Shown here: in pieces, positions 39,155-47,235 of the stretch | Numbering within the stretch: position 1 is the first letter of the stretch | How the letters are laid out: every line of letters starts with the position of its first letter | From: Pseudomonas cedrina subsp. cedrina | GTDB lineage: Bacteria > Pseudomonadota > Gammaproteobacteria > Pseudomonadales > Pseudomonadaceae | DNA length: 64,000 bases | Reading direction: 5' to 3' | Assembly (NCBI RefSeq): GCF_001983175.1 | Contig: NZ_MNPW01000001.1 | Span: forward strand, 124,001 to 188,000 | Notes under the pieces: model-generated | Told to the model about the DNA's origin: nothing | What the model saw: the letters and a program-made list of their open reading frames with translations, nothing else | Database searches by the model: none | Translations under genes and position numbers: made by a program

Positions 39155-40486
39155 TTACTTGACCACAGGTGCCGGGCCTTCGGCCACACCCAGGTCATCG
39201 ATTTCGCGGGTTTCCGAAATACCGGTACCGCCGGACGCCAGCTCGCTCTGCAGCTTGTCGGTATCCAGTTCCTTGACCCACTTTGCCACAACGAGGGTGG
39301 CAACGGCGTTACCCACCAGGTTGGTCAATGCGCGGGCTTCGGACATGAAGCGGTCGATACCCAGGATCAGCGCCAGGCCGGCAACCGGCAGGTGCCCAAC
39401 AGCGGACAGGGTTGCAGCCAGTACGATGAAACCACTACCGGTCACGCCTGCAGCGCCTTTGGAGGACAGCAACAGCACCAGCAGCAAGGTGATCTGGTGG
39501 GTGATGTCCATGTGGGTGTCGGTCGCCTGGGCGATGAACACGGCCGCCATGGTCAGGTAGATCGACGTACCGTCCAGGTTGAACGAGTAGCCAGTCGGGA
39601 TCACCAGGCCAACCACGGATTTCTTCGCGCCCAGACGCTCCATCTTGATCAGCATGCGCGGCAGTGCCGACTCGGAAGACGACGTACCCAGCACGATCAG
39701 CAGCTCTTCACGGATGTAGCGGATCAGTTTGATCACGCTGAAGCCGTGGGCGCGGCAGATACCGCCCAGCACCACCAGCACGAACAGCAGGCAGGTGATG
39801 TAGAAGCAGATCATCAACTGGCCCAGTTGCACCAGCGAACCCACACCGTAGGCACCGATGGTGAACGCCATGGCGCCCAGGGCACCGATAGGCGCGAGCT
39901 TCATGATCATGTTGATGATGTTGAACATCACGTGGGCGAAGCGGTCGATGAAGTCCAGCACCGGCTTGCCGTAGGCACCCAGGCGATGCAGGGCGAAACC
40001 GAAGATCACCGAGAACATCAGCACTTGCAGGATGTCGCCGTTGGCGAAGGCGCCGACGATGGTGTTCGGGATGACGTTGAGGATAAAGCCGACGATGCTC
40101 TGGTCCTTACCGGCGGTGACGTAGGCCGCTACTTTGGAAGCGTCCAGCGTCGCCACGTCGATGTGCATGCCGGCGCCCGGTTGCACGACGTTGACCACGA
40201 TCAGGCCGATCAGCAACGCAATGGTGGAAACGACTTCGAAGTACAGCAGCGCGTAGCCGCCGGTCTTGCCGACCGATTTCATGCTCTGCATGCCAGCGAT
40301 GCCGCTGACAACGGTGCAGAAGATGATCGGGGCGATGACCATTTTGATCAGTTTGATAAACCCGTCACCCAGTGGCTTGAGGGCCACGCCGGTCTGCGGG
40401 TAGAAGTGACCGAGCAAGATGCCGATTACGATTGCAACGATCACCTGGAAATACAGGGATTTATAGATTGGCTGACGAGTCGTCAT
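39155..40486 (-). CDS. dctA: C4-dicarboxylate:cation symporter DctA
   Basis: 443 residues of the DAACS/glutamate-type symporter family with multiple membrane segments. The diagnostic [11 protein letters not shown] (serine-rich HP1 loop) and [19 protein letters not shown] are both present. It imports succinate, fumarate and malate. The ATG at 40486 has GAGG 9 nt upstream; the long upstream extension is not coding. A sigma-54 promoter and enhancer palindromes lie upstream, as expected for DctB/DctD control. Confidence 0.95.
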   Translation of the reverse strand: MTTRQPIYKSLYFQVIVAIVIGILLGHFYPQTGVALKPLGDGFIKLIKMVIAPIIFCTVVSGIAGMQSMKSVGKTGGYALLYFEVVSTIALLIGLIVVNVVQPGAGMHIDVATLDASKVAAYVTAGKDQSIVGFILNVIPNTIVGAFANGDILQVLMFSVIFGFALHRLGAYGKPVLDFIDRFAHVMFNIINMIMKLAPIGALGAMAFTIGAYGVGSLVQLGQLMICFYITCLLFVLVVLGGICRAHGFSVIKLIRYIREELLIVLGTSSSESALPRMLIKMERLGAKKSVVGLVIPTGYSFNLDGTSIYLTMAAVFIAQATDTHMDITHQITLLLVLLLSSKGAAGVTGSGFIVLAATLSAVGHLPVAGLALILGIDRFMSEARALTNLVGNAVATLVVAKWVKELDTDKLQSELASGGTGISETREIDDLGVAEGPAPVVK

Positions 40487-40621
40487 TGCAAAGTTCCTCA
40501 ATCGTCCCGTGTGGCAAATATCCGCCATTGCCCACGACACTTGAATTGCGAACCCTCCTGCACTGGAGGGATTTGTTGTTTGCGAGACCGGTAGGGCCAG
40601 GCCTGCGCTGTAATCCTTATC

Positions 40622-40636
40622 GCAAGCGCCGTGCCA
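40622..40636 (-). promoter_or_regulatory. Sigma-54 promoter of dctA
   Basis: On the minus strand TGGCAC-N5-TTGC matches the -24/-12 consensus exactly. Transcription would start near 40610, about 125 nt before the ATG. Confidence 0.85.
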
Positions 40637-40714
40637 CTTTGCTGAAAAACGCTGCAGGCCTTTAGACATCAGGGCTTGCGACATCCGCGCCCACTCCACA
40701 GCATCAATTCAAGT

Positions 40715-40728
40715 GGCGGTTTTCCGCC
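40715..40728. promoter_or_regulatory. Enhancer-like palindrome 1 of dctA
   Basis: GGCGG-TTTT-CCGCC, about 90 bp upstream of the sigma-54 promoter. Likely a DctD site. Confidence 0.6.
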
Positions 40729-40755
40729 GCCACGCCCAATCTCGTCCTACAATTT

Positions 40756-40769
40756 GGCGGATATCCGCC
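40756..40769. promoter_or_regulatory. Enhancer-like palindrome 2 of dctA
   Basis: GGCGG-ATAT-CCGCC, a perfect 14-bp palindrome 41 bp (four helical turns) from the first. Likely a DctD site. Confidence 0.6.
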
Positions 40770-40854
40770 TTGTGACCCTCTCCAGGGATTGGAGTTTTTC
40801 CAAACCCTTGGCATTTGGCGCAGGAGCAATGAAGATGCAGTGCTGGGCGGGCCT

Positions 40855-40922
40855 CATCGCGGGCAAGCCCGGCTCCCACATTTGGAATGCATTTCAACTG
40901 TGGGAGCTGGCTTGCCTGCGAT
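40855..40922. repeat. Tail-to-tail REP pair
   Basis: A right-type arm (ATCGCGGGCAAGCCCGGCTCC) is followed by a left-type arm (TGTGGGAGCTGGCTTGCC), so the arms face outward. The spacer contains TTGGAATGCATTTCAA. Confidence 0.8.
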
Positions 40923-40944
40923 GGGGCCAGTACTGCCAGGAAAA

Positions 40945-42291
40945 TCAAACGGCCGGAAAATGAATCTTGAACGCCGCCCCGCCCAACGGTGAATCCACCA
41001 AAGTCAGCCGCGCGCCGTAGCTTTCAATGATGTCCTTGACCACCGCCAACCCGATCCCCTGCCCCGGATGCTGGCGGTCCAGCCGTTCGCCCCGTTGCAG
41101 GATCCGCGCACGCTGGTCCGGCGGTACACCCGGCCCATCATCTTCTATACACAGCTCACTGCCTTCCTCGCTCTGCACCAGGCTGATACGCACTTCGCTC
41201 AAGCACAGGCGATAGGCGTTTTCCAGCAGGTTGCCGAGCAACTCGAGCAAGGCGCCTTTCTCGATGGGCACGTCGCAGTCTTCCGGCAGCTCGTAGGACA
41301 CCCTGACGCGCTTGTCGCGATAGACCTTGTCCAGCGTGTCGCACAGGCTTTTCAGCACCGGAGCCAGGCGCACCTGGTGGCGCACCAGGCCGCTCTTGCG
41401 CAGGCTGGCGCGTTGCAACTGGTAGCTGATCTGCTGGCTCATGCGCTCGATCTGTGACTGCAGCACCCAAGCCTGGTCGCGGTCTTCGGGGCGCTGGGCC
41501 ATGTCTTCGCTCACGCCCTGCAATACCGCCAGCGGGGTTTTCAGGCTGTGGGCCAGGTCGTCGAGGGAATCGCGGTAACGCGCCCGCTGTTCACGCTCGC
41601 TGTGCAGCAAGCGGTTGAGGGAGCCGGTGAGGCGCAGCAGTTCGCGCGGGTGTTGTTCGGAGAGGCTCTCGCGGGTGCCGCCTTCGATCTGGTCGAGTTC
41701 CTGGCTCAGCCGGCGCAGGGCTTGCAGGCCCCAGGTCAAGCCCAGCCAGAGCAGGGTCAGCAACACCAGCAGCGCCGCGCCGAAACCCAGGTAGAGGTTT
41801 TCGCGCAGGCCTTCGAGGGTCAACTGGTATTCGCGCACCGGTTGCAGGGCCACGATGCTGAACGCGGCACTCTTGCCGCCCAGCAGCCTGACCTCAACGT
41901 CATACACGAAGAATTCCTGGCCATCGGCTTCGCGAATCCGCGCAAATTCATTGCCGCGCCCGTCGTAGCGCGGTTTGTAGTTGATGTTTTCTTCCTTGGT
42001 CGCCCGCGAGCGCCAGACCAGGTGGCCTTCGCGGTCATAGATGTAGCCGAGCAGGCGGCTGTCGGTGAGGTTGAAGCGTTCGTCCGGCAGCTGCGCGGGC
42101 ATTTGCAGGTGGTTATTCTCCACCCGTGCGGCGGAAATCAGCGTGGTGACGTCCGAGGCCAGGCGCTGCTCGATGGAATCCTGCAACGCCAGGCTGAACG
42201 CGCCCTGCATGGCCGGCAACAAGCCCAGCATGAACAGCACGGCCAGAGTGGCGGCCGCCAGCATCAAGCGCACGCGTAACGAGCGAATCAA
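40945..42291 (-). CDS. phoQ: Sensor histidine kinase PhoQ
   Basis: 448 residues. Membrane segments near 10-30 and 168-190 enclose a periplasmic domain. The H-box is DLAHSLKTPLAVL with His248, characteristic of PhoQ; the ATPase N-box is LLGNLLENAYR and the G-box GQGIGLAVV. It senses low divalent cations and cationic peptides and phosphorylates PhoP. The start is a TTG at 42291 overlapping the phoP stop as TTGA. Confidence 0.88.
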   Translation of the reverse strand: MIRSLRVRLMLAAATLAVLFMLGLLPAMQGAFSLALQDSIEQRLASDVTTLISAARVENNHLQMPAQLPDERFNLTDSRLLGYIYDREGHLVWRSRATKEENINYKPRYDGRGNEFARIREADGQEFFVYDVEVRLLGGKSAAFSIVALQPVREYQLTLEGLRENLYLGFGAALLVLLTLLWLGLTWGLQALRRLSQELDQIEGGTRESLSEQHPRELLRLTGSLNRLLHSEREQRARYRDSLDDLAHSLKTPLAVLQGVSEDMAQRPEDRDQAWVLQSQIERMSQQISYQLQRASLRKSGLVRHQVRLAPVLKSLCDTLDKVYRDKRVRVSYELPEDCDVPIEKGALLELLGNLLENAYRLCLSEVRISLVQSEEGSELCIEDDGPGVPPDQRARILQRGERLDRQHPGQGIGLAVVKDIIESYGARLTLVDSPLGGAAFKIHFPAV

Positions 42292-42965
42292 CGGCAGCGC
42301 TCATTGAACAGATAGCCCAGGCCACGCACGGTGTCGATCGGCTTGAACCCGGCCGGGCCTTCCAGCTTGCGGCGCAGGCGGCCGACCAGCACTTCGATGA
42401 CATTCGGGTCGCGCTCGTCGTCGTCGGGGTAGAGCTGTTCCATCAAGCGGTCCTTGGGGACCACCTGCTGGTGATGGCGCATCAAATATTCAAGGATGCG
42501 GTATTCATAGGCCGTCAACGCCAGCGGCTGTTCGTCGAGGGACGCCTGCTTGCGGTTGAGGTCCAGCAACAAGGGCCCGGCGACGATGGTCGACTGGGTA
42601 AAGCCACTGGAGCGGCGCAGCAAGGCGTTCATCCGCGCCTCCAGCTCTTCGAACTGGAACGGCTTGACCACGTAGTCATCGGCGCCGGCGGCCAAGCCTT
42701 CGACCTTGTCCTGCCAGTTGCCACGGGCCGTGAGGATCAGGATCGGGAAGGCCTTGGCCTGGGTGCGCAGCTGGCGGATCAGATCGAGGCCACCCATGCC
42801 GGGCAGGCCCAGGTCGATGATCGCCAGGTCGTGGTTGAACTGGCCGGTCTGGTACAGCGCCTCTTCGGCATTGGCGACGGCTTCGACCACATGGCCGCTG
42901 TCGGTCAGGCGGGTAAACAGGTGATGACGCAGCAGCGCCTCATCTTCCACCACCAGCAATTTCAT
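42288..42965 (-). CDS. phoP: Response regulator PhoP
   Basis: 225 residues. Receiver domain with phosphorylated Asp in LAIIDLGLPG and the TARGNWQDKVEGLAAGADDYVVKPF segment; OmpR-type winged helix at the C-terminus ending VRGLGYLFNERCR. Very close to P. aeruginosa PhoP. GGAGA precedes the ATG at 42965. It regulates magnesium and polymyxin response genes. Confidence 0.93.
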   Translation of the reverse strand: MKLLVVEDEALLRHHLFTRLTDSGHVVEAVANAEEALYQTGQFNHDLAIIDLGLPGMGGLDLIRQLRTQAKAFPILILTARGNWQDKVEGLAAGADDYVVKPFQFEELEARMNALLRRSSGFTQSTIVAGPLLLDLNRKQASLDEQPLALTAYEYRILEYLMRHHQQVVPKDRLMEQLYPDDDERDPNVIEVLVGRLRRKLEGPAGFKPIDTVRGLGYLFNERCR

Positions 42966-42983
42966 AAGGCTCTCCAAGGCAAA

Positions 42984-43292
42984 TCAACTGTCCGACAGAG
43001 GGATATCATAGCGGCCCTGCAGCTCTTGCGGGCGCAGTTTAATGCCATTGAACTGGCCACTCAGGTGTTCATAGCCGGCGCGGTAACCCGGCTGCGGGGT
43101 TGCCAGGCCCAGGGACTGGCCCCAGGGCGTGGCTTGGCTGCCAGCGTCTTCGAAACTCACGCGCTGGATCAGGCTGCTGGTTTTCCTGGTTTTCTCCCTG
43201 CCGAACTCGGCGAACCCACCCTCAGAGGCCTGGGCTCCGGCGGTGGCACTGAGCAGGGTCAAGGCCAGTATCAGCTTTTTGATCGCAGTCAT
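42984..43292 (-). CDS. Small exported hypothetical protein upstream of phoPQ
   Basis: 102 residues. Signal peptide KKLILALTLLSATAGAQA cleaved near residue 22. The mature part is short and polar (EFGREKTRKTSSLIQRVSFEDAG...) with no family I recognise. It sits 18 nt upstream of phoP on the same strand, so it is the first gene of the operon, in the place of oprH in P. aeruginosa and P. putida. OprH is a beta-barrel of about 200 residues; this is not OprH. Confidence 0.75.
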   Translation of the reverse strand: MTAIKKLILALTLLSATAGAQASEGGFAEFGREKTRKTSSLIQRVSFEDAGSQATPWGQSLGLATPQPGYRAGYEHLSGQFNGIKLRPQELQGRYDIPLSDS

Positions 43293-43337
43293 GGTGTGTT
43301 ACCTCATACGCGTTTTGGCTGTTGCGATCAGCCTACG

Positions 43338-43364
43338 CAAACGCCCCTGAACTGCCCCTGAACA
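43338..43364 (-). promoter_or_regulatory. Candidate PhoP box
   Basis: On the minus strand GTTCA-N6-GTTCA-N5-GTTTG occurs 46-72 bp upstream of the small gene's start. The 11-bp and 10-bp periods match the direct-repeat pattern of PhoP sites ((T)GTTTA repeats). Autoregulation is known for PhoPQ. Confidence 0.45.
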
Positions 43365-43420
43365 AGCGCCGAACCGCTACGGGCTATGCGCGGCAACCGC
43401 AACTGGGCAAAATACCGCCC

Positions 43421-44137
43421 ATGAATTCCCTGCCCGCTTGCTGTACCCCGCTTGACGCCCACTGGCCGCTGCCCGAACCCTTGCCCGGTACGGTGTTTTT
43501 CAGCACGCGTTTTGACCCGGCCTTGTTAGCGACGGGCGATTTCCAGCGCAGCGCCGTGCCGCCGCCGGCCAGCATCCAGCGCTCAGTGGCCAAGCGCCAG
43601 GCCGAGTTTCTGGCCGGCCGGCTCTGCGCGCGCGCTGCGCTGCAACAGCTCGATCATCTCGACTGCATCCCCGCCATCGGCGACGACCGTGCGCCGGTGT
43701 GGCCAGCGTCTGTCAGTGGTTCGATCACCCACAGCACCGGGCATGCCGCGGCGATTGTCGGGCGCAAGGCGCAATGGCGCGGGTTGGGCATGGACCTGGA
43801 GAATCTGCTGTCACTGGAGCGGGCCGAGCGCTTGGCCGGGGAGATTCTGACCGCTGATGAATTGCAGCGCATGGGTGCGCTGGACCGCGAACAGATCGCC
43901 CTGGTGGTGACGCTGACGTTTTCGGCCAAGGAGAGCCTGTTCAAGGCGCTGTATCCGATCGTGGGCAAGCGCTTTTACTTTGAGCATGCCGAGGTGTTGG
44001 AGTGGTCAGAGGCCGGGCATATAAGGCTGCGGTTGCTGACGGACCTGTCCAGCGAATGGTGTCATGGCAAGGAACTGGTGGGGCAGTTTGCGGTGGATGG
44101 GGGGCAGTTGTTGAGCCTGGTGGCTGTTGGCGCCTGA
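43421..44137 (+). CDS. 4'-phosphopantetheinyl transferase (EntD/PcpS-type)
   Basis: 238 residues. The metal-binding motif GMDLEN has Asp125 and Glu127, and FSAKESLFKALY is at 167-178. It transfers phosphopantetheine from CoA to carrier proteins, in pseudomonads both the fatty-acid ACP and siderophore synthetases. The ATG at 43421 is chosen because homology (MNSLPACCTPLDAHWPLP) begins there. Confidence 0.9.
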   Translation: MNSLPACCTPLDAHWPLPEPLPGTVFFSTRFDPALLATGDFQRSAVPPPASIQRSVAKRQAEFLAGRLCARAALQQLDHLDCIPAIGDDRAPVWPASVSGSITHSTGHAAAIVGRKAQWRGLGMDLENLLSLERAERLAGEILTADELQRMGALDREQIALVVTLTFSAKESLFKALYPIVGKRFYFEHAEVLEWSEAGHIRLRLLTDLSSEWCHGKELVGQFAVDGGQLLSLVAVGA

Positions 44138-44146
44138 TCGATAGTT

Positions 44147-44212
44147 ATCGCAGGCAAGCCAGCTCCCACCTTGGAATGCATTTCAAATGTGGGAGTCGGG
44201 CTTGCCCGCGAT
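44147..44212. repeat. Tail-to-tail REP pair sharing a spacer with 40855-40922
   Basis: Arms ATCGCAGGCAAGCCAGCTCC and TGTGGGAGTCGGGCTTGCCC face outward; the 16-nt spacer TTGGAATGCATTTCAA is identical to that at 40882-40897. Confidence 0.8.
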
Positions 44213-44219
44213 GGCGATG

Positions 44220-45830
44220 TCAGGGTTTACCCTGCTCCCTGGGCCAGCTCAGGCTGAAGCACGCGCCACCCAGATTATTGCTCTTGCCGATCAGCGCCCG
44301 CCCGCCGTGCCAGTAGATGATCCGCCGCACGATCGACAACCCCAGGCCATGCCCACCCGAGGCGCGCGTGCGGCTGTCGTCCAGGCGCAGGAACGGCGTG
44401 AAGATGCGTTCCCAGGCGCCTTCCGGTACACCCGGGCCGTCGTCTTCCACATCGATGCGGCAACGCACCTGGCCCACCTGATAACTGATCAAGACCCGCC
44501 CCTGGGCGTGGCGCATGGCATTGCTTACCAGGTTCTGCAGGGCACGGTGCAGGTAACGCGGTTCGGCGTCGACCCAGGCGTCGTCCCAATGCGCCGAAGA
44601 CAGGCAGATACCTCGGGCCACCTCTATCTGCGCACGCAGTGGCGATAATTCGCCGATCACCTGATCAAGCAGGGCATTGAGGTCGACCCGCTGGAAATTC
44701 AGCGCCGGCGAGCCTTGTTCCAGGCGCGCGTAAGTGAGCATTTCGTCAACCAGGCCATCGAGGTCCTGGATATCGCTGTCCATGCCTTCCAGGTATTTGC
44801 GCCGCGCCTCGGCGGTGGTGGCATCGCCGACCATCTCCAGGCCGAAACGCAGGCGCGCCACCGGCGTGCGCAGTTCGTGGGACACCGCGCGCACCAGTTC
44901 GCGCTGGATCGCCAGCAACTGCTGCAGGTGCTCGGCCATGCCATTGAACGCTGCGGCCAGGCGCCCTACCGAGTCGGCGCCGCGGGCCGGTACGCGAACT
45001 TCCAGGTTACCCTGGGCGATGCGGGTGGCGGCGGCTTCCAGGCCCTTCAAGCGGCGCTCCAGCTGACGCACCAACAGATAGACGATCAACCCGATCAGGG
45101 TCAGCCCGATCAAGGCAATCAGGATCAGCCAGTGCGCCGGGTAAGGGTTCATCTGATACAGCGGGCCGATTTCCAGCACCCACGGCGTACCGACCATGCC
45201 GGCAAACACACGGATGGAATCGCCGCCCTTGCCCAGGGCCATCACCGTATCGCCTTCCGATACACGGCGGCGCTGGTCTTCGTCCATATCGGCCTGGTCG
45301 AGCGTCATCAGGTGCATATCGAAGCCAAACCCCTTGGCCTCTTTTATATCCGCCAGGCGCTGTGGCTGCTCGGCCACCGGGAAGCGCACCAGTTCGTCGG
45401 CGAGCAAATAGATCGTCGCCCGCGCCAGCTGTTCGCTGATCTGCTGCACTTCGCCCTCGAGCACAAGCGGCTCCTGGCCACCGACCCAGCGCAGTACCCG
45501 CGCCGCATGAGGCCCGGTCTGCTCAACCAGTACCTGGCCGCGTTGCAGGCGATTGCGCTGGCTCAGGTCCAGCGGCGTATCGGCGAGGGCGCGCAATGCC
45601 AGCGGAATGCCCAGCAACCGCTCCCACACGGCCAGGGCACGCTGGCGTTCGATGGGGCTCATGGGTTGCAAGTTGTCGCCCATCAAGGCAAAGGTGCCGT
45701 GGGCCAGGCGCTCGCGGTATTGGCCGCTGCGCACTTCGTTGAGCAGGTGCAACGCCAGCACGCCGAGCAGTGCCACGAGGATCAACGCGGCGCACATGCC
45801 GCCGTAGATACGCAGGAAGATCGAGTTCAC
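44220..45830 (-). CDS. RstB-like sensor histidine kinase
   Basis: 536 residues. Two membrane segments (about 10-29 and 233-254) enclose a periplasmic domain of about 200 residues, then HAMP (255-308), the H-box AVSHELRTPVARLRF with His318, and a C-terminal ATPase domain (GHGLGLSIV G-box). The organisation and the position next to nrdA match the P. aeruginosa pair PA1157/PA1158, similar to RstAB. The ATG overlaps the regulator stop as ATGA. Signal unknown. Confidence 0.87.
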   Translation of the reverse strand: MNSIFLRIYGGMCAALILVALLGVLALHLLNEVRSGQYRERLAHGTFALMGDNLQPMSPIERQRALAVWERLLGIPLALRALADTPLDLSQRNRLQRGQVLVEQTGPHAARVLRWVGGQEPLVLEGEVQQISEQLARATIYLLADELVRFPVAEQPQRLADIKEAKGFGFDMHLMTLDQADMDEDQRRRVSEGDTVMALGKGGDSIRVFAGMVGTPWVLEIGPLYQMNPYPAHWLILIALIGLTLIGLIVYLLVRQLERRLKGLEAAATRIAQGNLEVRVPARGADSVGRLAAAFNGMAEHLQQLLAIQRELVRAVSHELRTPVARLRFGLEMVGDATTAEARRKYLEGMDSDIQDLDGLVDEMLTYARLEQGSPALNFQRVDLNALLDQVIGELSPLRAQIEVARGICLSSAHWDDAWVDAEPRYLHRALQNLVSNAMRHAQGRVLISYQVGQVRCRIDVEDDGPGVPEGAWERIFTPFLRLDDSRTRASGGHGLGLSIVRRIIYWHGGRALIGKSNNLGGACFSLSWPREQGKP

Positions 45831-46552
45831 AACGGCATGTCGGCGCAGGCTTCGGGGACGAACAGGTAGCCTTTGCTGCGGATGGTCTTGATCAGGCGCG
45901 GGTGGATCGGGTCATCGCCGATTTTCGGGCGAATCCGTGAGATGCGCACGTCGATGGAGCGGTCCTGGCCGTCATAGCCGATGCCGCGCAGGGCGATGAA
46001 GATCTCTTCGCGGGACAGGATCCGCCCGGCATTCGCCACCAGCAGCCACAGCAAGTCGAATTCGGCGCTGGTCAGTTCGATACCGGCACTGTTCAGCCAG
46101 GCCTCGCGCAGGGCGTTGTCCACCACCAGGGGGCCGAACTGCAGGCGGCGCTGATTCTCCACGGCCACAGGTTCCGCCGGTTCACTGCGCCGCAGCAAGG
46201 CCTGGATGCGCGCCAGCAGCAAACGCGGGCGCACGGGTTTGCACACATAGTCGTCGGCGCCCATGTCCAGGCCCAGCACCTGGTCCATGTCGTCGGTGCG
46301 CGCGGTGAGCATCAGGATCACACCGTCATAGCGCTCGCGCACTTTGCGGCAAATGCTCAAGCCGTCTTCGCCGGGCAGCATCAGGTCGAGGATCACCAGG
46401 TCCGGCTGCTCGGCAATGATGCGCGCCGCCGCCAGCGCGCCGTCGCCTTCCACCGAGACCTGCAGGCCGTGGCTCTGCAGGTATTCGCAGGTCAGTTCGG
46501 CCAGTCGCTGGTCGTCCTCGACTATCAGTATTTGCCAGGCTTCCTGCTCCAT
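45827..46552 (-). CDS. RstA-like response regulator
   Basis: 241 residues, OmpR family. Receiver: ILIVEDDQRLAELT, phosphorylated Asp in LVILDLMLPG, and KPVRPRLLLARI; winged helix: LTSAEFDLLWLL and VRISRIRPKIGDDPIHPRLIKTIRSKGYLF. Full length. It pairs with the kinase encoded just downstream. A REPIN separates it from the nrdA promoter region. Confidence 0.9.
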   Translation of the reverse strand: MEQEAWQILIVEDDQRLAELTCEYLQSHGLQVSVEGDGALAAARIIAEQPDLVILDLMLPGEDGLSICRKVRERYDGVILMLTARTDDMDQVLGLDMGADDYVCKPVRPRLLLARIQALLRRSEPAEPVAVENQRRLQFGPLVVDNALREAWLNSAGIELTSAEFDLLWLLVANAGRILSREEIFIALRGIGYDGQDRSIDVRISRIRPKIGDDPIHPRLIKTIRSKGYLFVPEACADMPL

Positions 46553-46600
46553 GCGCTACCTCATTGTTATTGGAAAATGGTCAGGCCGGCGCAGTTTCAA

Positions 46601-46691
46601 ATGTGGGAGCGGGCTTGCTCGCGAAAGCGGTGGATCAGTTAGCACACCTATAACTGACACACCGCTTTCGCGAGCAAGCCCGCTCCCACAT
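46601..46691. repeat. REPIN-type inverted repeat, 'cgggcttgctcgcgaa' arms
   Basis: Arms ATGTGGGAGCGGGCTTGCTC and GAGCAAGCCCGCTCCCACAT are perfectly matched, with a further inner stem GCGGTG. A third arm subtype in the window (CTCGCGAA instead of CCGCGAT or CTGCGAT). Confidence 0.85.
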
Positions 46692-46932
46692 TAGATATCC
46701 ACCGGCCATACCCTGATTGTCATGTTTTGAGGGCATAACAGTGGCTGATTGTAGCCATGCTCCAACCCTCAAGCACAAGCCGGGAAATGCATTCGGTGAA
46801 CGCGTTTTTATGTGATAGGGTTCGCGCCCTTCGAAAATGGCCAGGTTGTTTTTGGTTCGAAACATTTAATGACAAACGGTGCAATACCGCTGCAATGCGG
46901 CCTACACGCCTGTTCGGCCTTTCTTACACATT

Positions 46933-46953
46933 TTACCCACAGCGTTATCCACA
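46933..46953 (+). promoter_or_regulatory. Two DnaA boxes upstream of nrdA
   Basis: TTATCCACA (46945-46953) is a perfect consensus; TTACCCACA (46933-46941) has one mismatch. DnaA controls nrdAB in other bacteria, so these boxes are likely real. Confidence 0.6.
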
Positions 46954-46980
46954 GGTTACTCCGTTGCTAACCCCTCGAAA

Positions 46981-47028
46981 ACGCATTATCTTGTACCTCG
47001 GCGCTCAAGTAGACCCTACATGTAGGGT
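46981..47028 (+). promoter_or_regulatory. Tandem NrdR boxes upstream of nrdA
   Basis: ACGCATTATCTTGTAC (46981-46996) and the perfect palindrome ACCCTACATGTAGGGT (47013-47028) are separated by 16 nt. Against the consensus ACACWATATATWGTGT they match at about 12 of 16 positions each. The spacing is the one required by NrdR, the ribonucleotide reductase repressor. Confidence 0.65.
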
Positions 47029-47235
47029 TTTCAACCAAAGCGTCCAACCACACAAGTGGCTCGAAACTCAAGCGTTTTATTGCTTGCGCAGCGTTGAACA
47101 AACAGATTTTTCAGTAGACCAAACCGCTCACGCGGATGGCAGCTGTTCTCCATCCCCGACATGGAAAACGGTACGGGTGTTGCAGGAAAAAACCTGACAC
47201 TCGCAATCAAATATAGAACGTGGAGACAACCCCCC

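Larger units (their letters stand above)
46692..47235 (+). other. nrdA upstream region
   Basis: 544 nt without a gene. It contains the DnaA and NrdR sites and probably the nrdA promoter between them and 47200. A GGAGA ribosome-binding site lies before the ATG at 47236. Confidence 0.6.

Noticed and set aside
39077..40594. 505-codon frame opposite dctA
   Set aside because: His/Asp/Gln-rich shadow of the membrane protein gene.
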